A stretch of 64,000 nt of DNA, taken from assembly GCA_902786565.1 (NCBI GenBank), contig CADACW010000006.1, forward strand, positions 21,147 to 85,146. Direction: 5' to 3'. Below are positions 1 to 8,845 of this stretch, piece by piece. Source of the DNA: an uncultured Prevotellaceae bacterium. Lineage in GTDB: Bacteria; Bacteroidota; Bacteroidia; Bacteroidales; Bacteroidaceae. Below the pieces are notes generated by a model, which did not search any database, had not been told where the DNA came from, and saw only the letters and a list, made by a program, of their open reading frames with translations. Within the stretch, counting starts at the first letter, position 1; each line of letters opens with the position of its first letter. The position numbers were made by a program, and so were the translations under genes.

Positions 1-1433
1 AGGGCGACACGGTGGACGTCTATATGGCCTACAGCGAAATGATATTGCGCGTCACCTTCTGGGACGACGAGATCGACGCCATCGAAGAGCTGGACCCCGT
101 CACCCTGCAGCGGCTGGGTGTCTATGCTGACTACAAGCTCTATCCCGCCAACCTCTTTATGACCACCGAAGAGCAGACCCACAAGGCCATACGCATGATT
201 CAGGACGACCTGGTCAAGCAGGTGGACTTCTTCCACGAGCTGGGCGACGACATCAAGGCGCAGCGCATCAAGGAGCGGGTGGAGTACGACATGGAGATGA
301 TCAAGGAACTGGGCCACTGCTCTGGCATTGAGAATTACTCCCGCTACTTCGACGGTCGTCAGGCCGGCGAGCGCCCCTACTGCCTGCTTGACTTCTTTCC
401 CAAGGATTTCCTGCTCTTCATCGACGAGAGCCACGTCAGCGTGCCGCAGATAGGTGCCATGTACGGCGGCGACCGTGCCCGCAAGACCAATCTGGTGGAG
501 TACGGATTCCGCCTGCCGGCCGCCTTCGACAACCGCCCTCTCACCTTCGACGAGTTTCAGGAGAACACCGGCCAGACCATCTACGTGTCGGCCACGCCGG
601 CCGACTTTGAGTTGCAGCAGTCAGAGGGCGTCGTCGTAGAGCAGGTGATTCGCCCCACCGGACTGCTCGACCCCGAAATCGAGGTGCGCCCCAGCGAGCA
701 CCAGATAGACGACCTGCTGGAGGAAATTCGCGTGCGTACCGAAAGGAAAGAGCGTGTGCTCGTCACTACGCTCACCAAGCGCATGGCGGAGGAACTGTCA
801 GAATATCTGCTGGACCACGGCGTGCAGACTGCCTACATACACAGCGACGTGGCTACGCTCGACCGCGTGAAAATACTGGAAGACCTGCGCAACGGCGTTT
901 ACGATGTGCTGGTGGGTGTCAACCTGCTGCGCGAGGGCCTCGACCTGCCCGAAGTGTCGCTCGTGGCCATCCTCGACGCCGACAAGGAGGGATTCCTGCG
1001 CAGTCGCCGCTCGCTGGTGCAGACCGCCGGCCGTGCCGCACGCAATGTCAATGGGCGCGTCATCATGTATGCCGACACCATCACCCGCTCCATGCAGGAA
1101 ACCATCGACGAGACCAACCGCCGCCGCTCCAAGCAGTTGCTCTACAACGAGCAGCACGGCATCACACCCAAACAAATCGTGAAGAACATCAGCCACACCG
1201 CATTGAGCCGCAACGACCGTCCTGACATCCGTGAGCTGAACGCCCAGCTCTCGCCCACGGTGGACCAGGCTGCCGACCCCATCGAGGAGCACATGACACG
1301 TCCGCAGATGGAGAAACTCATTGCCGAGACCACCAGGCGGATGAAGGAGGCAGCAAAGAACCTGGACTTTATGCAGGCAGCGCAATATCGCGACGAGATT
1401 CTGCGCATGCAGAAGGAGCTGGAACTGAAATAA
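1..1433 (+). CDS. uvrB: UvrABC excinuclease subunit B, C-terminal two-thirds (5' end outside window)
   Basis: UvrB is the DNA-damage-verifying helicase subunit of nucleotide excision repair; it is loaded by UvrA and recruits UvrC. The reading frame is open from the first bases (G-D-T-V-D-V-Y upstream of the first possible GTG at 12), so the gene starts before the window. About 476 of roughly 670-680 residues are present. Visible are the DESH box (around fragment residue 138), the SATPADFEL and QVIRPTGLLDP segments, helicase motifs V and VI (GVNLLREGLDLPE; QTAGRAARN), and a C-terminal UVR domain ending in a MQAAQYRDEI-type helix that contacts UvrC. The Walker A and beta-hairpin regions are off-window. 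Nothing looks broken in the visible part. Confidence 0.97.
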   Translation, partial: GDTVDVYMAYSEMILRVTFWDDEIDAIEELDPVTLQRLGVYADYKLYPANLFMTTEEQTHKAIRMIQDDLVKQVDFFHELGDDIKAQRIKERVEYDMEMIKELGHCSGIENYSRYFDGRQAGERPYCLLDFFPKDFLLFIDESHVSVPQIGAMYGGDRARKTNLVEYGFRLPAAFDNRPLTFDEFQENTGQTIYVSATPADFELQQSEGVVVEQVIRPTGLLDPEIEVRPSEHQIDDLLEEIRVRTERKERVLVTTLTKRMAEELSEYLLDHGVQTAYIHSDVATLDRVKILEDLRNGVYDVLVGVNLLREGLDLPEVSLVAILDADKEGFLRSRRSLVQTAGRAARNVNGRVIMYADTITRSMQETIDETNRRRSKQLLYNEQHGITPKQIVKNISHTALSRNDRPDIRELNAQLSPTVDQAADPIEEHMTRPQMEKLIAETTRRMKEAAKNLDFMQAAQYRDEILRMQKELELK

Positions 1434-1476
1434 ATGATAGAATAATCAGTAATTGCAAAACTTTTTGCCTTTTTAT

Positions 1477-1507
1477 TTTGTCCTTTCGCAAACTTAATGT
1501 AATTTTG
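1477..1507 (+). promoter_or_regulatory. Bacteroidetes-type promoter for the THUMP methyltransferase gene
   Basis: TTTG at 1477-1480 and TAATTTTG at 1500-1507 are separated by 19 bp, matching the Bacteroidetes -33/-7 arrangement. The start codon lies 23 bp downstream of the -7 box. Inferred from sequence only. Confidence 0.6.
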
Positions 1508-1530
1508 CACCTTGAAACTTATTATATTTC

Positions 1531-3042
1531 ATGGAACAACAATTTGAACTCATCGCCAAGACCTTTATGGGCCTGGAGCCCGTCTTGGCGAAAGAACTGA
1601 CCCAGCTGGGGGCGAACGACATCCAGATAGGCAGGCGTATGGTGTCGTTCAAGGGTGACAAAGAGATGATGTACCGTGCTAACTTCCAGCTCCATACGGC
1701 CATCAAGATTCTGAAACCGATTTACCATTTCAAGGCCAGCAGTGCCGACGAGGTCTATGAAGCCGTCAAGCAGATAGACTGGATGGAGTATCTTGGCAAC
1801 GACCGCACGTTTGCCGTCGACGCTGTGGTGTTCTCGGAGGAGTTCCGCCACTCCAAGTTCGTCAGTTATAAGGTGAAGGATGCCATAGTGGACCAGTTCA
1901 GGGAGAAGACCGGCTCGCGGCCTAACATTTCGGTGGCCAATCCCGACCTCAGGCTGCATATCCACATTGCCGATACCGACGCCACACTCTGTTTGGACAG
2001 CAGCGGCGAGAGCCTGCACCGCCGTGGCTACCGGCAGGAGAGCGTAGAGGCCCCGCTCAACGAGGTGCTCGCCGCCGGCATGATTATGCTGACGGGCTGG
2101 CAGGGCGACACCGACTTCGTAGACCCCATGTGCGGCTCGGGCACACTGCTCATCGAGGCTGCCCTCATTGCCCGCAACATGGCGCCGGGTCTCTTCCGCA
2201 AGGAGTATGCTTTTGAGAAGTGGCCCGACTTCGATGCCGACCTCTTCGACCATATCTATAACGACGACTCGCAGGAGCGCGAGTTCACCCACCACATCTA
2301 TGGCTACGACATAGACATGAAGGCGGTCAACACCGCCCGCATCAACGTCAAGGCAGCCGGACTGACGGCCGACATCACCGTGGAGAACCAGGACTTCAAG
2401 GACTTCACTCAGCCTGCCGAGAAGAGCATCATGGTGACCAACCCGCCATACGGGGAGCGCATTTCCACGCCCGACCTGCTGGGCACCTACCGCATGATTG
2501 GCGAGAGGCTGAAGCACCAGTTCCAGGGCAACGACGCCTGGATACTGAGCTACCGCGAGGAGTGCTTCGAGCAGATAGGCCTGAAGCCCAGCCTGAAGAT
2601 TCCCCTCTACAACGGCTCCTTGGAGTGCGAGCTGCGCAAGTACCAGATGTTCGACGGCAAGCTGAAGCAGTTCCGCAGCGAGGGCGGCGAGGTGAAGACC
2701 GAAGAGGAGAAACGGCAGATGGCCGAGCGCCACCGCTTCAAGAAGGAGCGCGAGTTCAAGCAGCGGCTCACCGAGCAGGAAGAGAACGAAGAGGGCGACA
2801 TCCGCTCGTTCACCTTCCACCGCCGCGAGGTGGGCGCAGAGCGGAAAGCAGAAAAGCGCGAGCGCATAGAGCACAAGGGCAACCGCTTCGACCGTAGCGA
2901 CGACCGCTATGACCGCAAAGGCGACCGCTACGACCGCAAAGGCGACCGCTACGACAAGCGCGGTGGCAAGCCACAGTACAGAAGTTCGGAAAACCGTGGC
3001 GGACACGAGCGGTTCGACCGCAGTGGCGGCAAAAAGAAATAA
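1531..3042 (+). CDS. THUMP-domain class I RNA methyltransferase (RlmL/YcbY N-terminal-like)
   Basis: Probable S-adenosylmethionine-dependent guanine-N2 rRNA methyltransferase of the RlmL type, 503 aa. Residues about 5-155 form the N-terminal ferredoxin-like/THUMP RNA-binding region. The SAM motif DPMCGSGT is at 198-205 and the catalytic NPPYGER at 306-312. In E. coli this activity is fused to RlmK; here only the RlmL-like half is present, as is common in Bacteroidetes. After about residue 390 the protein runs into a highly charged Lys/Glu/Arg tail that ends in D-R-Y-D-R-K-G-type repeats and Arg-Gly-rich sequence, which is probably disordered and RNA-binding. It follows uvrB by about 100 bp but has its own promoter. 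Exact rRNA target not known. Confidence 0.92.
   Translation: MEQQFELIAKTFMGLEPVLAKELTQLGANDIQIGRRMVSFKGDKEMMYRANFQLHTAIKILKPIYHFKASSADEVYEAVKQIDWMEYLGNDRTFAVDAVVFSEEFRHSKFVSYKVKDAIVDQFREKTGSRPNISVANPDLRLHIHIADTDATLCLDSSGESLHRRGYRQESVEAPLNEVLAAGMIMLTGWQGDTDFVDPMCGSGTLLIEAALIARNMAPGLFRKEYAFEKWPDFDADLFDHIYNDDSQEREFTHHIYGYDIDMKAVNTARINVKAAGLTADITVENQDFKDFTQPAEKSIMVTNPPYGERISTPDLLGTYRMIGERLKHQFQGNDAWILSYREECFEQIGLKPSLKIPLYNGSLECELRKYQMFDGKLKQFRSEGGEVKTEEEKRQMAERHRFKKEREFKQRLTEQEENEEGDIRSFTFHRREVGAERKAEKRERIEHKGNRFDRSDDRYDRKGDRYDRKGDRYDKRGGKPQYRSSENRGGHERFDRSGGKKK
2902..2964 (+). repeat. 21-bp coding tandem repeat, three copies
   Basis: Three consecutive 21-bp units begin at 2902, 2923 and 2944. 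They encode seven-residue repeats of the D-R-Y-D-R-K-G type in the C-terminal tail of the THUMP methyltransferase. The first two units differ by one base; the third diverges at its end. Copy number could vary by slippage without changing frame. Confidence 0.85.
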
Positions 3043-3070
3043 AATAACAAGTAAATAAACACTGGCTATT

Positions 3071-5263
3071 ATGACGAGCATCAAACATTGGCTGATACCA
3101 CTGACAGCCATTGTCTTTGCCTTCATGCCTATGAACGCACAGCAGAAGAAGCTCTTCACTCTGGAAGACCTGAACTTTGGGGGCACCAACTACCACAACC
3201 TGCGGCCCAAGAACATGCTACTGGCCTGGTGGGGCGACCGGTTGGTGCATACAGACGTGGAGGAGTGCAGCCTCGTAGACCCGAAGACGGGCAAGGAGAA
3301 ATTGCTCTTTACCCTCGACGACATCAACAAGTGGGCAGAGAGCGACGACTTCCACTATGTGCGCCACCTGATGTCGGCCACGTTCCCCTATCCCGACCAG
3401 CCCATCGTGGCCGTCGGCAATAAGAAAGCCTATACGCTCATCGACTTCAAGAAGCGGCAGATAGTGTGGCAGGACAGCCTCTCCGGTCAGACGGCCAACG
3501 ACTGGAACGCGCAGTCGAGGGCCACGGCATACGTGGAGGACAACCAGCTATGGGTGGTCGACGCACAGAGCCACAAACACCAACTGACCACCGACGGCTC
3601 ACGCGAGATTGTCTACGGGCAGAGCGTGCACCGCGACGAGTGGGGCATCTATAAGGGCACCTTCTGGAGCCCCGACGGACAGCGGCTGGCCTTCTACCGC
3701 ATGGACCAGTCGATGGTCACCGACTATCCGCAGGTCAGCATCGACCCGCGCATAGCCGAGCTGGAGCCCGACAAATACCCCATGGCTGGCACCAACACAC
3801 ACGTGGTCACCATCGGCGTCTTCGACCTCCGCACCCAAAAGACCCTCTACCTCCAAACTCCCCCCGTCTCCTATGCTGCAACATCGTTGCAGCAACCCTG
3901 CTACTTCACCAACCTGGCCTGGAGCCCCGACGGCAGCACCATCTATCTGCAGGAACTGAACCGCGACCAGAACGACTGCCGCCTCGTGGCCTACGATGCT
4001 GTTACCGGCAAGCGCCTCAAAGAACTTTACCGCGAGACCAGCCAGAAGTACGTGGAGCCCCTGCACCCCATCCAGTTCTTGCCCTGGGACAGCAACCTCT
4101 TCGTCCTCCAGAGCCAGCGCGACGGCTACAACCACCTCTACCTATTTAATAAAAAAGGTGAACTGCAGCGCCAGCTGACCAGCGGCAAGTGGGTGGTGAT
4201 GGAGCTGCTGGGCTTCAACAAGAAAGAGAAGAGCATCGTCATTGCATCAAACGAGCGTCACCCCTTGCAGCGCAACATCTACGCCGTCGACGTGAAGACG
4301 GGCCGCCGCACACTGCTAGACAATGGCGAGGGCGTGCACCACGCCAGACTCTCCGACTCAGGCTCGCTGTTCTACGACAATTGGCAGTCGCCCACCATCC
4401 CCAACAATATCGATGTGGCGAGTACGTCGGCCCGTACTTCATCTGCCGCCTGCCGCCTTTTTGAGGCACCCGACCCTTGGGCCGACTACATCCAGCCCCT
4501 GTTTGAGAACGGCCGGCTGAAGGCCGCCGATGGCGTGACAGACCTCTATTACCGGATGGTGAAGCCCCACGACTTTGACCCTGCCAAGAAATATCCCACC
4601 GTGGTCTACGTCTACGGCGGCCCCCACTTACACAATGTGGAGGCAGCCTGGCACTGGTACAGCCGCTCGTGGGAGACCTATATGGCGCAGAAGGGCTACA
4701 TTGTCTTCATACTCGACAATCGTGGAAGCGAGAACCGTGGCCGCGATTTCGAGCAGGCCACCTTCCGCCAGCTGGGGCAGGTGGAGATGCAGGACCAGAT
4801 GAAGGGTGTGGAGTTCCTGAAAAGCCTGCCCTACGTGGACAGCAACCGCCTGGGCGTGCACGGCTGGAGCTACGGCGGCTATATGACCATCTCGCTGATG
4901 ACCAACTATCCCGACGTCTTCAAGGTGGGTGTGGCTGGCGGCCCCGTCATAGACTGGCAGTGGTACGAGGTGATGTACGGCGAGCGCTATATGGACACGC
5001 CCCAGCAGAACCCCGAAGGCTACGAGAAGACCAGCCTCGTCAATAAGGCAAAGAACCTGAAGGGCAAATTGCAAATCATCATCGGCTATAATGACGTGAC
5101 GGTGGTGCCCCAGCATGCCCTCTCCTTCATCAAGGCCTGCAACGAGGCCGGCACACAGCCCGACTTCTACGTCTATCCCGGCGAGGACCATAACATGATG
5201 GGCCATGCCAGCGTGCATCTGCACGAGCGCATCACGCAATATTTCGAGGACTACCTGAAATGA
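3071..5263 (+). CDS. S9 family prolyl tripeptidyl/dipeptidyl peptidase (PtpA/DPP IV-like), secreted
   Basis: Serine peptidase, 730 aa, that should release di- or tripeptides after proline from peptide N-termini in the periplasm or at the cell surface. A signal peptide covers about residues 1-23 (ending N-A-Q-Q). A beta-propeller domain occupies about 40-480, followed by the alpha/beta-hydrolase domain. The catalytic triad is Ser600 (GWSYGGY), Asp675 (GYNDV) and His707 (GEDHNM). Glu190 (HRDEWGIYKG) and Glu638 (MYGERY) sit where P. gingivalis prolyl tripeptidyl peptidase PtpA places its N-terminus-binding glutamates. The DPP IV-type double-Glu motif is absent, so PtpA is the closer match. The stop overlaps the ATG of the mntP-like gene (ATGA), suggesting translational coupling. 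Confidence 0.93.
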   Translation: MTSIKHWLIPLTAIVFAFMPMNAQQKKLFTLEDLNFGGTNYHNLRPKNMLLAWWGDRLVHTDVEECSLVDPKTGKEKLLFTLDDINKWAESDDFHYVRHLMSATFPYPDQPIVAVGNKKAYTLIDFKKRQIVWQDSLSGQTANDWNAQSRATAYVEDNQLWVVDAQSHKHQLTTDGSREIVYGQSVHRDEWGIYKGTFWSPDGQRLAFYRMDQSMVTDYPQVSIDPRIAELEPDKYPMAGTNTHVVTIGVFDLRTQKTLYLQTPPVSYAATSLQQPCYFTNLAWSPDGSTIYLQELNRDQNDCRLVAYDAVTGKRLKELYRETSQKYVEPLHPIQFLPWDSNLFVLQSQRDGYNHLYLFNKKGELQRQLTSGKWVVMELLGFNKKEKSIVIASNERHPLQRNIYAVDVKTGRRTLLDNGEGVHHARLSDSGSLFYDNWQSPTIPNNIDVASTSARTSSAACRLFEAPDPWADYIQPLFENGRLKAADGVTDLYYRMVKPHDFDPAKKYPTVVYVYGGPHLHNVEAAWHWYSRSWETYMAQKGYIVFILDNRGSENRGRDFEQATFRQLGQVEMQDQMKGVEFLKSLPYVDSNRLGVHGWSYGGYMTISLMTNYPDVFKVGVAGGPVIDWQWYEVMYGERYMDTPQQNPEGYEKTSLVNKAKNLKGKLQIIIGYNDVTVVPQHALSFIKACNEAGTQPDFYVYPGEDHNMMGHASVHLHERITQYFEDYLK

Positions 5264-5838
5264 CGCTCCTTGACATGCTCCTGCTGGCAGTAGCCCTGGC
5301 GATGGACTGCTTCACCGTCTCCATCGTCAGCGGGGTCATCCTGCGCAGGCGGGAGTGGCGCGTCATCGGCCAACTGAGCTTCCTCTTCGGGCTGTTCCAG
5401 GCGGCCATGCCTCTCCTCGGATGGCTATGCACCGCCCACTTCGCCCACTATGTGGAAGCCTACGACCACTGGGTGGCCTTCCTCCTGCTGGCCTTCTTGG
5501 GTGGCAGGATGATTCGCGAGGCATTCCTGCCCGAAGAGAGGCAGACCTTCAACCCCAGGCGGCTGGCCACACAGCTGATGCTGGCCGTGGCCACCAGCAT
5601 CGATGCCTTGGCCATTGGCATCTCAATGGCCGTGTCAGGCTATACCGCCGTGTCGCAGTTGTGGGTGCCGCTGGCGCTGATTGGGCTGGTGTCGCTGGCT
5701 TTCGGCCTGGCCGGTCATCTGCTGGGCATTCGCTTCGGCCGCGGTGTGAGCCGCCGCTTCAAGCCCGGACTCATCGGGGGCGTCATCCTGCTGCTGATAG
5801 GCTTCAAGGTGCTGTTCAGCCATCTGTTAAACTCATAA
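5260..5838 (+). CDS. mntP: Manganese efflux pump MntP family protein
   Basis: Six-transmembrane manganese exporter of the MntP/YebN family, 192 aa, the usual length. Two pseudo-symmetric halves each carry a conserved membrane acidic residue: Asp16 in A-L-A-M-D-C-F and Asp115 in T-S-I-D-A-L-A-I-G. The start codon overlaps the stop of the upstream peptidase gene, so the two are probably co-translated even though their functions are unrelated. No yybP-ykoY (manganese) riboswitch-like leader is possible here because there is no intergenic space. Confidence 0.92.
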   Translation: MTLLDMLLLAVALAMDCFTVSIVSGVILRRREWRVIGQLSFLFGLFQAAMPLLGWLCTAHFAHYVEAYDHWVAFLLLAFLGGRMIREAFLPEERQTFNPRRLATQLMLAVATSIDALAIGISMAVSGYTAVSQLWVPLALIGLVSLAFGLAGHLLGIRFGRGVSRRFKPGLIGGVILLLIGFKVLFSHLLNS

Positions 5839-5852
5839 AAACAATAGGAACT

Positions 5853-6122
5853 ATGCCAACAAAACACATTCAGTATGAAACGACAGGCACGTGCGCAAAG
5901 CTCATCGACGTGACCTGCGACGAGAACGATGTCATCCAGCAAGTCTTCTTCCTGGGAGGTTGCAACGGCAATCTGCAAGGCATCAGCCAGCTGGTGAGAG
6001 GGCAGAAGATAGACGATGTGATCAAACGCATTGACGGCATACGCTGCGGCGTGAAGCGCACATCGTGTCCCGACCAGCTATGCCGCGCCTTGGAGCGACT
6101 GAAAGAGGCTCCACTGCAATAA
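5853..6122 (+). CDS. TIGR03905-type TSCPD domain protein
   Basis: Small 89-aa protein with four conserved cysteine positions (C14, C22, C37, C65) and the family-naming T-S-C-P-D motif near residues 70-74. The TSCPD domain also occurs at the C-terminus of class II ribonucleotide reductases, where it is thought to bind metal or nucleic acid; the stand-alone form has no settled function. The start at 5853 (M-P-T-K-H-I) is the first ATG after the mntP stop, 14 bp downstream, and no terminator separates them, so it is probably the last gene of the peptidase-mntP transcript. Confidence 0.88.
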   Translation: MPTKHIQYETTGTCAKLIDVTCDENDVIQQVFFLGGCNGNLQGISQLVRGQKIDDVIKRIDGIRCGVKRTSCPDQLCRALERLKEAPLQ

Positions 6123-6144
6123 AAACTTTGAAAGAACGTGAAGA

Positions 6145-6540
6145 CTACTTGTAGTCTGCCGGAGTGACCGTGGCCTCCAGATAGATTTTCTGGGGGTCGC
6201 GGGTGGAACGGTAGACGTAATGGAAGTTCACGTCGGCATTCATCAGCGACTTGTAGCCGGGCGTGTTCTTCAGTTCATTTACCAACACGCTTTTGGCATC
6301 GCCAAGCATATTGACCACGCTGTCATTGTCGGATTCGCCAGTGAATCGGAAATACTGCGACTGCGTGCGCGTCGGTATGTCGAAGACAATGCTGTCCAGA
6401 AACATATTGTCGCCGATGGGCATGGGGCACTTGGCCTCGGTCGTTTCGCGGGCCTCGCGGGCGGCCCTTTCCTCGATGGTTTCCTGACAAGCGGCCAAGG
6501 TAAAAGACATGGCGGCTAAAAAAATGATGGCTTTTCTCAT
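6145..6540 (-). CDS. Small putative lipoprotein of unknown function
   Basis: 131-aa protein with a lipoprotein signal: charged M-R-K, hydrophobic stretch, and lipobox L-A-A-C with Cys18. The mature part starts with a charged E-T-I-E-E-R-A-A-R-E helix and has no motif I recognise. The C-terminal half (V-N-F-H-Y-V-Y-R-S-T-R-D) looks like a compact alpha/beta fold. It is convergent with the TSCPD gene. Function unknown; outer- or inner-membrane anchored periplasmic location inferred. Confidence 0.8.
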   Translation of the reverse strand: MRKAIIFLAAMSFTLAACQETIEERAAREARETTEAKCPMPIGDNMFLDSIVFDIPTRTQSQYFRFTGESDNDSVVNMLGDAKSVLVNELKNTPGYKSLMNADVNFHYVYRSTRDPQKIYLEATVTPADYK

Positions 6541-6610
6541 ACTGCTGATGGTTTGTCTTTAAAAGCAAGACAGCAAACTACTCGGTGTCGTAGATTGCTG
6601 TCTCTCTCTG

Positions 6611-6684
6611 TAGCGGGAGCCGGGATTGAACCGGCGACCTCATGATTATGAATCATGCGCTCTAACCAGCTGAGCTATCCCGCC
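6611..6684 (-). tRNA. tRNA-Met (anticodon CAT)
   Basis: A 74-nt cloverleaf reads on the minus strand: acceptor GGCGGGA/TCCCGCT (one G-U pair at 1-72), anticodon stem CATGA/TCATG with loop TTCATAA, T arm GCCGG-TTCAATC-CCGGC, discriminator A. CCA is not encoded. The paired 1-72 position argues against initiator tRNA. A CAT anticodon can also belong to lysidine-modified tRNA-Ile2, which cannot be excluded by eye; elongator Met is preferred. Confidence 0.9.
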
Positions 6685-6723
6685 ATCATTTTTGCTTCCT
6701 TGGCTTGTTCTTGAAAGCGGGTG

Positions 6724-6731
6724 CAAAATTA
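6724..6731 (-). promoter_or_regulatory. -7 box upstream of tRNA-Met
   Basis: The minus strand reads TAATTTTG, matching the TAnnTTTG element, 40 bp upstream of the mature tRNA 5' end. No clear -33 TTTG was seen. Confidence 0.4.
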
Positions 6732-6847
6732 CTACTTTTTGCTGAATAAAAGAAAATGTTACGAGGAAAATCATTCGGACTTAACGTTTTTTATGAATTT
6801 ATGGTAAAAAACTTCGCCCTTTGGTTTTCTATATGGTGCTTTTTTCG

Positions 6848-6855
6848 TAACTTTG
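6848..6855 (+). promoter_or_regulatory. -7 box upstream of the START-like gene
   Basis: TAACTTTG matches TAnnTTTG and lies 50 bp before the ATG at 6906. A TTTG at 6820-6823 is a poor -33 candidate because its spacing (24 bp) is too long. Confidence 0.4.
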
Positions 6856-6905
6856 TCGCCGAAATTGATGATTTATTTTGACAATAGCAAAAACCGGAAC
6901 AAAAT

Positions 6906-7304
6906 ATGCGCAAAAAGAGATTAGACCTCGAATATCCGCTGGCAGCGCGTGCTACCGACGTACTATGGATGCTGTTGAGTACGGACCACGGCCTTGAGCG
7001 CTGGCTTGCCGACCAGGTGATAGAAGAAAACGGAGTGCTCAGCCTGACGTGGGGAAACATTTATGCCGAACACCATACACTCTATGCCAATATTGTTGAG
7101 CGTGTGCGCAATAGCCATATACGTCTGAGATGGGTAGACGAGGAAGACCCGGAAGCATTCTGGGAAATGCGAATCATACGCAGCGAACTGACCGAGGAAC
7201 TCTGTCTGCAAGTGGTCGACTATGCTCCGTCGGAAGACATCGAAGACCTTCACGAGCTGTGGGACGGCAATATGGAGAGACTCCACCAGTCCAGCGGGTT
7301 TTAG
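6906..7304 (+). CDS. START-like domain protein (Bacteroidetes AHSA1/START_2 type)
   Basis: Cytoplasmic 132-aa protein of the START-like (Bet v1-like) superfamily form that is widespread in Bacteroidetes. It begins M-R-K-K-R-L-D-L-E-Y-P-L and has the alternating beta-strands and C-terminal long helix (L-H-E-L-W-D-G-N-M-E-R-L-H-Q) expected of a helix-grip fold. No signal peptide. The ligand is unknown for this family. It is followed after about 20 bp by the phosphatase gene and may be co-transcribed with it. Confidence 0.8.
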   Translation: MRKKRLDLEYPLAARATDVLWMLLSTDHGLERWLADQVIEENGVLSLTWGNIYAEHHTLYANIVERVRNSHIRLRWVDEEDPEAFWEMRIIRSELTEELCLQVVDYAPSEDIEDLHELWDGNMERLHQSSGF

Positions 7305-7327
7305 GGAAGTGTGACAATTATGAATCT

Positions 7328-8836
7328 ATGAGAAAAAAAATCACAACCATCTTTTTACTGTGCTGCTTCGCAATAAGCTTGGCAGCACAGTCGCAGTTTG
7401 GCGAACAGCCCAAACTGGTTGTCGGCATTGTGGTGGACCAGATGCGGTGGGACTATCTCTCACGCTACTACGACCGCTTCACCGACGGTGGCTTCAAGCG
7501 GCTCATCACCGAGGGCTACTCGTGCAACAACTGCCTGATCAACTACCTGCCCACGGTGACGGCCATTGGCCATACATCGGTCTATACTGGCACCACGCCT
7601 GCCTTCCACGGCATCTGCGGCAACAGCTTTTATATAGACGGACGGAAGACCTACTGCACATCCGACACGACCGTGCAGACTGTGGGCGCCAAGGGAAACA
7701 GAGGGCAGCACTCGCCCCGCAATCTGCTCAGTACGACGATTGGCGACCAGCTGCGGCTGCACACCGACTTCCGGTCGAAGGTGGTGAGTGTGAGTTACAA
7801 GGACCGGGCGGCCATTCTGCCCGGCGGCCATTCGGCCAATGCCGCCTACTGGCTGGACACCAAGAACCTGTGCTTTGTGTCGAGCACCTATTATATGGAG
7901 CAACTGCCCGACTATGTGCTCAACGTGAACAAGGCCATCAGCAAGAACAAGGAGGCCAAGGAGGCCGGCGACTACATTGGCTACACACCGCTCTGCGGCA
8001 CCATCACCACCGACATGGCCATTGCCACCCTGCAAGGCGAGAACCTGGGACGGGGCGAGGCTGCCGACATGCTCTGCGTGAGCTATAGCCAGACCGATAT
8101 CATTGGCCACGAATGGGGCACCAGGGGCAGCCGTACAGACGATGCCTATCTGACCCTGGACCGCGACTTGGCCCGACTGCTCAACGCACTCGACGCCCAG
8201 GTGGGAAGGGGGAACTATCTGCTCTTCCTCACGGCCGACCACGGCGCCTCGCACAACTGGAAGTTCATGAACGAACACAAGCTGAAGGCCGGGCCGTTGT
8301 ATATGGATGATCTGAAGAACCGCATCGAAGACTATGTCTCACAAAAACTGGGGGCCACCCATTCCCTGGTGGACGATGTGATGGACTATCGGGTCTTTCT
8401 GAACCACAGCAGCATTGCCGACCAAAAACTCAACCTGCAGCAGGTGAAGCAAGTGGTGGCCGACTTTCTTGGCAAACAGCAGGGCATTGTGACGGCTGTC
8501 GATATGGAGCATGTGCGCACAGCCGCCTTGCCACAGCTGTTGGTTGACCGTATTCTGATGGGCTATCATCCCCGTCGTTCCGGCGACGTCATCTTCATTC
8601 CTGAACCTCAGCACTACATTTGGTGGGACAAAGCTACACCTACGCGCACCACCCACGGCCAATGGAATCCCTACGATGCCCATATCCCCCTGCTGTTCTT
8701 CGGTTGGCACATCAACCAGGGTGCCACCAGCCGTGAGGTGCATATCAACGACATAGCCCCCACGGTGTGCCAGTTGCTGCACATTCAGCAGCCCAATGCC
8801 TGTTCGGGCAAAGCCATTACAGAAATCACTAAATAA
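7328..8836 (+). CDS. PafA-like alkaline phosphatase / phosphodiesterase superfamily protein, secreted
   Basis: 502-aa exported enzyme of the alkaline phosphatase superfamily, probably a periplasmic phosphomonoesterase. Signal peptide about 1-21 (ends S-L-A-A-Q-S). The metal ligand Asp38 is in V-V-D-Q-M-R-W-D. The nucleophile segment L-P-T-V-T-A-I-G-H supplies Thr76 or Thr78, as in PafA-type enzymes that use Thr rather than Ser. Further metal ligands are in T-D-I-I-G-H-E-W-G and T-A-D-H-G-A-S. ATG 7328 was chosen because it gives a clean signal peptide; the frame stays open further upstream inside the preceding gene. A paralogue lacking these residues lies at 17441-18928. Confidence 0.92.
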   Translation: MRKKITTIFLLCCFAISLAAQSQFGEQPKLVVGIVVDQMRWDYLSRYYDRFTDGGFKRLITEGYSCNNCLINYLPTVTAIGHTSVYTGTTPAFHGICGNSFYIDGRKTYCTSDTTVQTVGAKGNRGQHSPRNLLSTTIGDQLRLHTDFRSKVVSVSYKDRAAILPGGHSANAAYWLDTKNLCFVSSTYYMEQLPDYVLNVNKAISKNKEAKEAGDYIGYTPLCGTITTDMAIATLQGENLGRGEAADMLCVSYSQTDIIGHEWGTRGSRTDDAYLTLDRDLARLLNALDAQVGRGNYLLFLTADHGASHNWKFMNEHKLKAGPLYMDDLKNRIEDYVSQKLGATHSLVDDVMDYRVFLNHSSIADQKLNLQQVKQVVADFLGKQQGIVTAVDMEHVRTAALPQLLVDRILMGYHPRRSGDVIFIPEPQHYIWWDKATPTRTTHGQWNPYDAHIPLLFFGWHINQGATSREVHINDIAPTVCQLLHIQQPNACSGKAITEITK

Positions 8837-8845
8837 TAACAAATT

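Noticed and set aside
1522-3189. Long antisense open frame over the THUMP methyltransferase
   Set aside because: Hydrophobic low-complexity translation, mirrors the GC-rich codon pattern of the real gene on the other strand.
5260-5300. Manganese riboswitch before mntP
   Set aside because: The mntP start overlaps the peptidase stop, leaving no room for a leader.
6611-6684. tRNA-Ile2 (lysidine CAT) reading of the CAT tRNA
   Set aside because: Cannot be excluded, but elongator Met is the simpler call; no identity element for TilS could be judged by eye.
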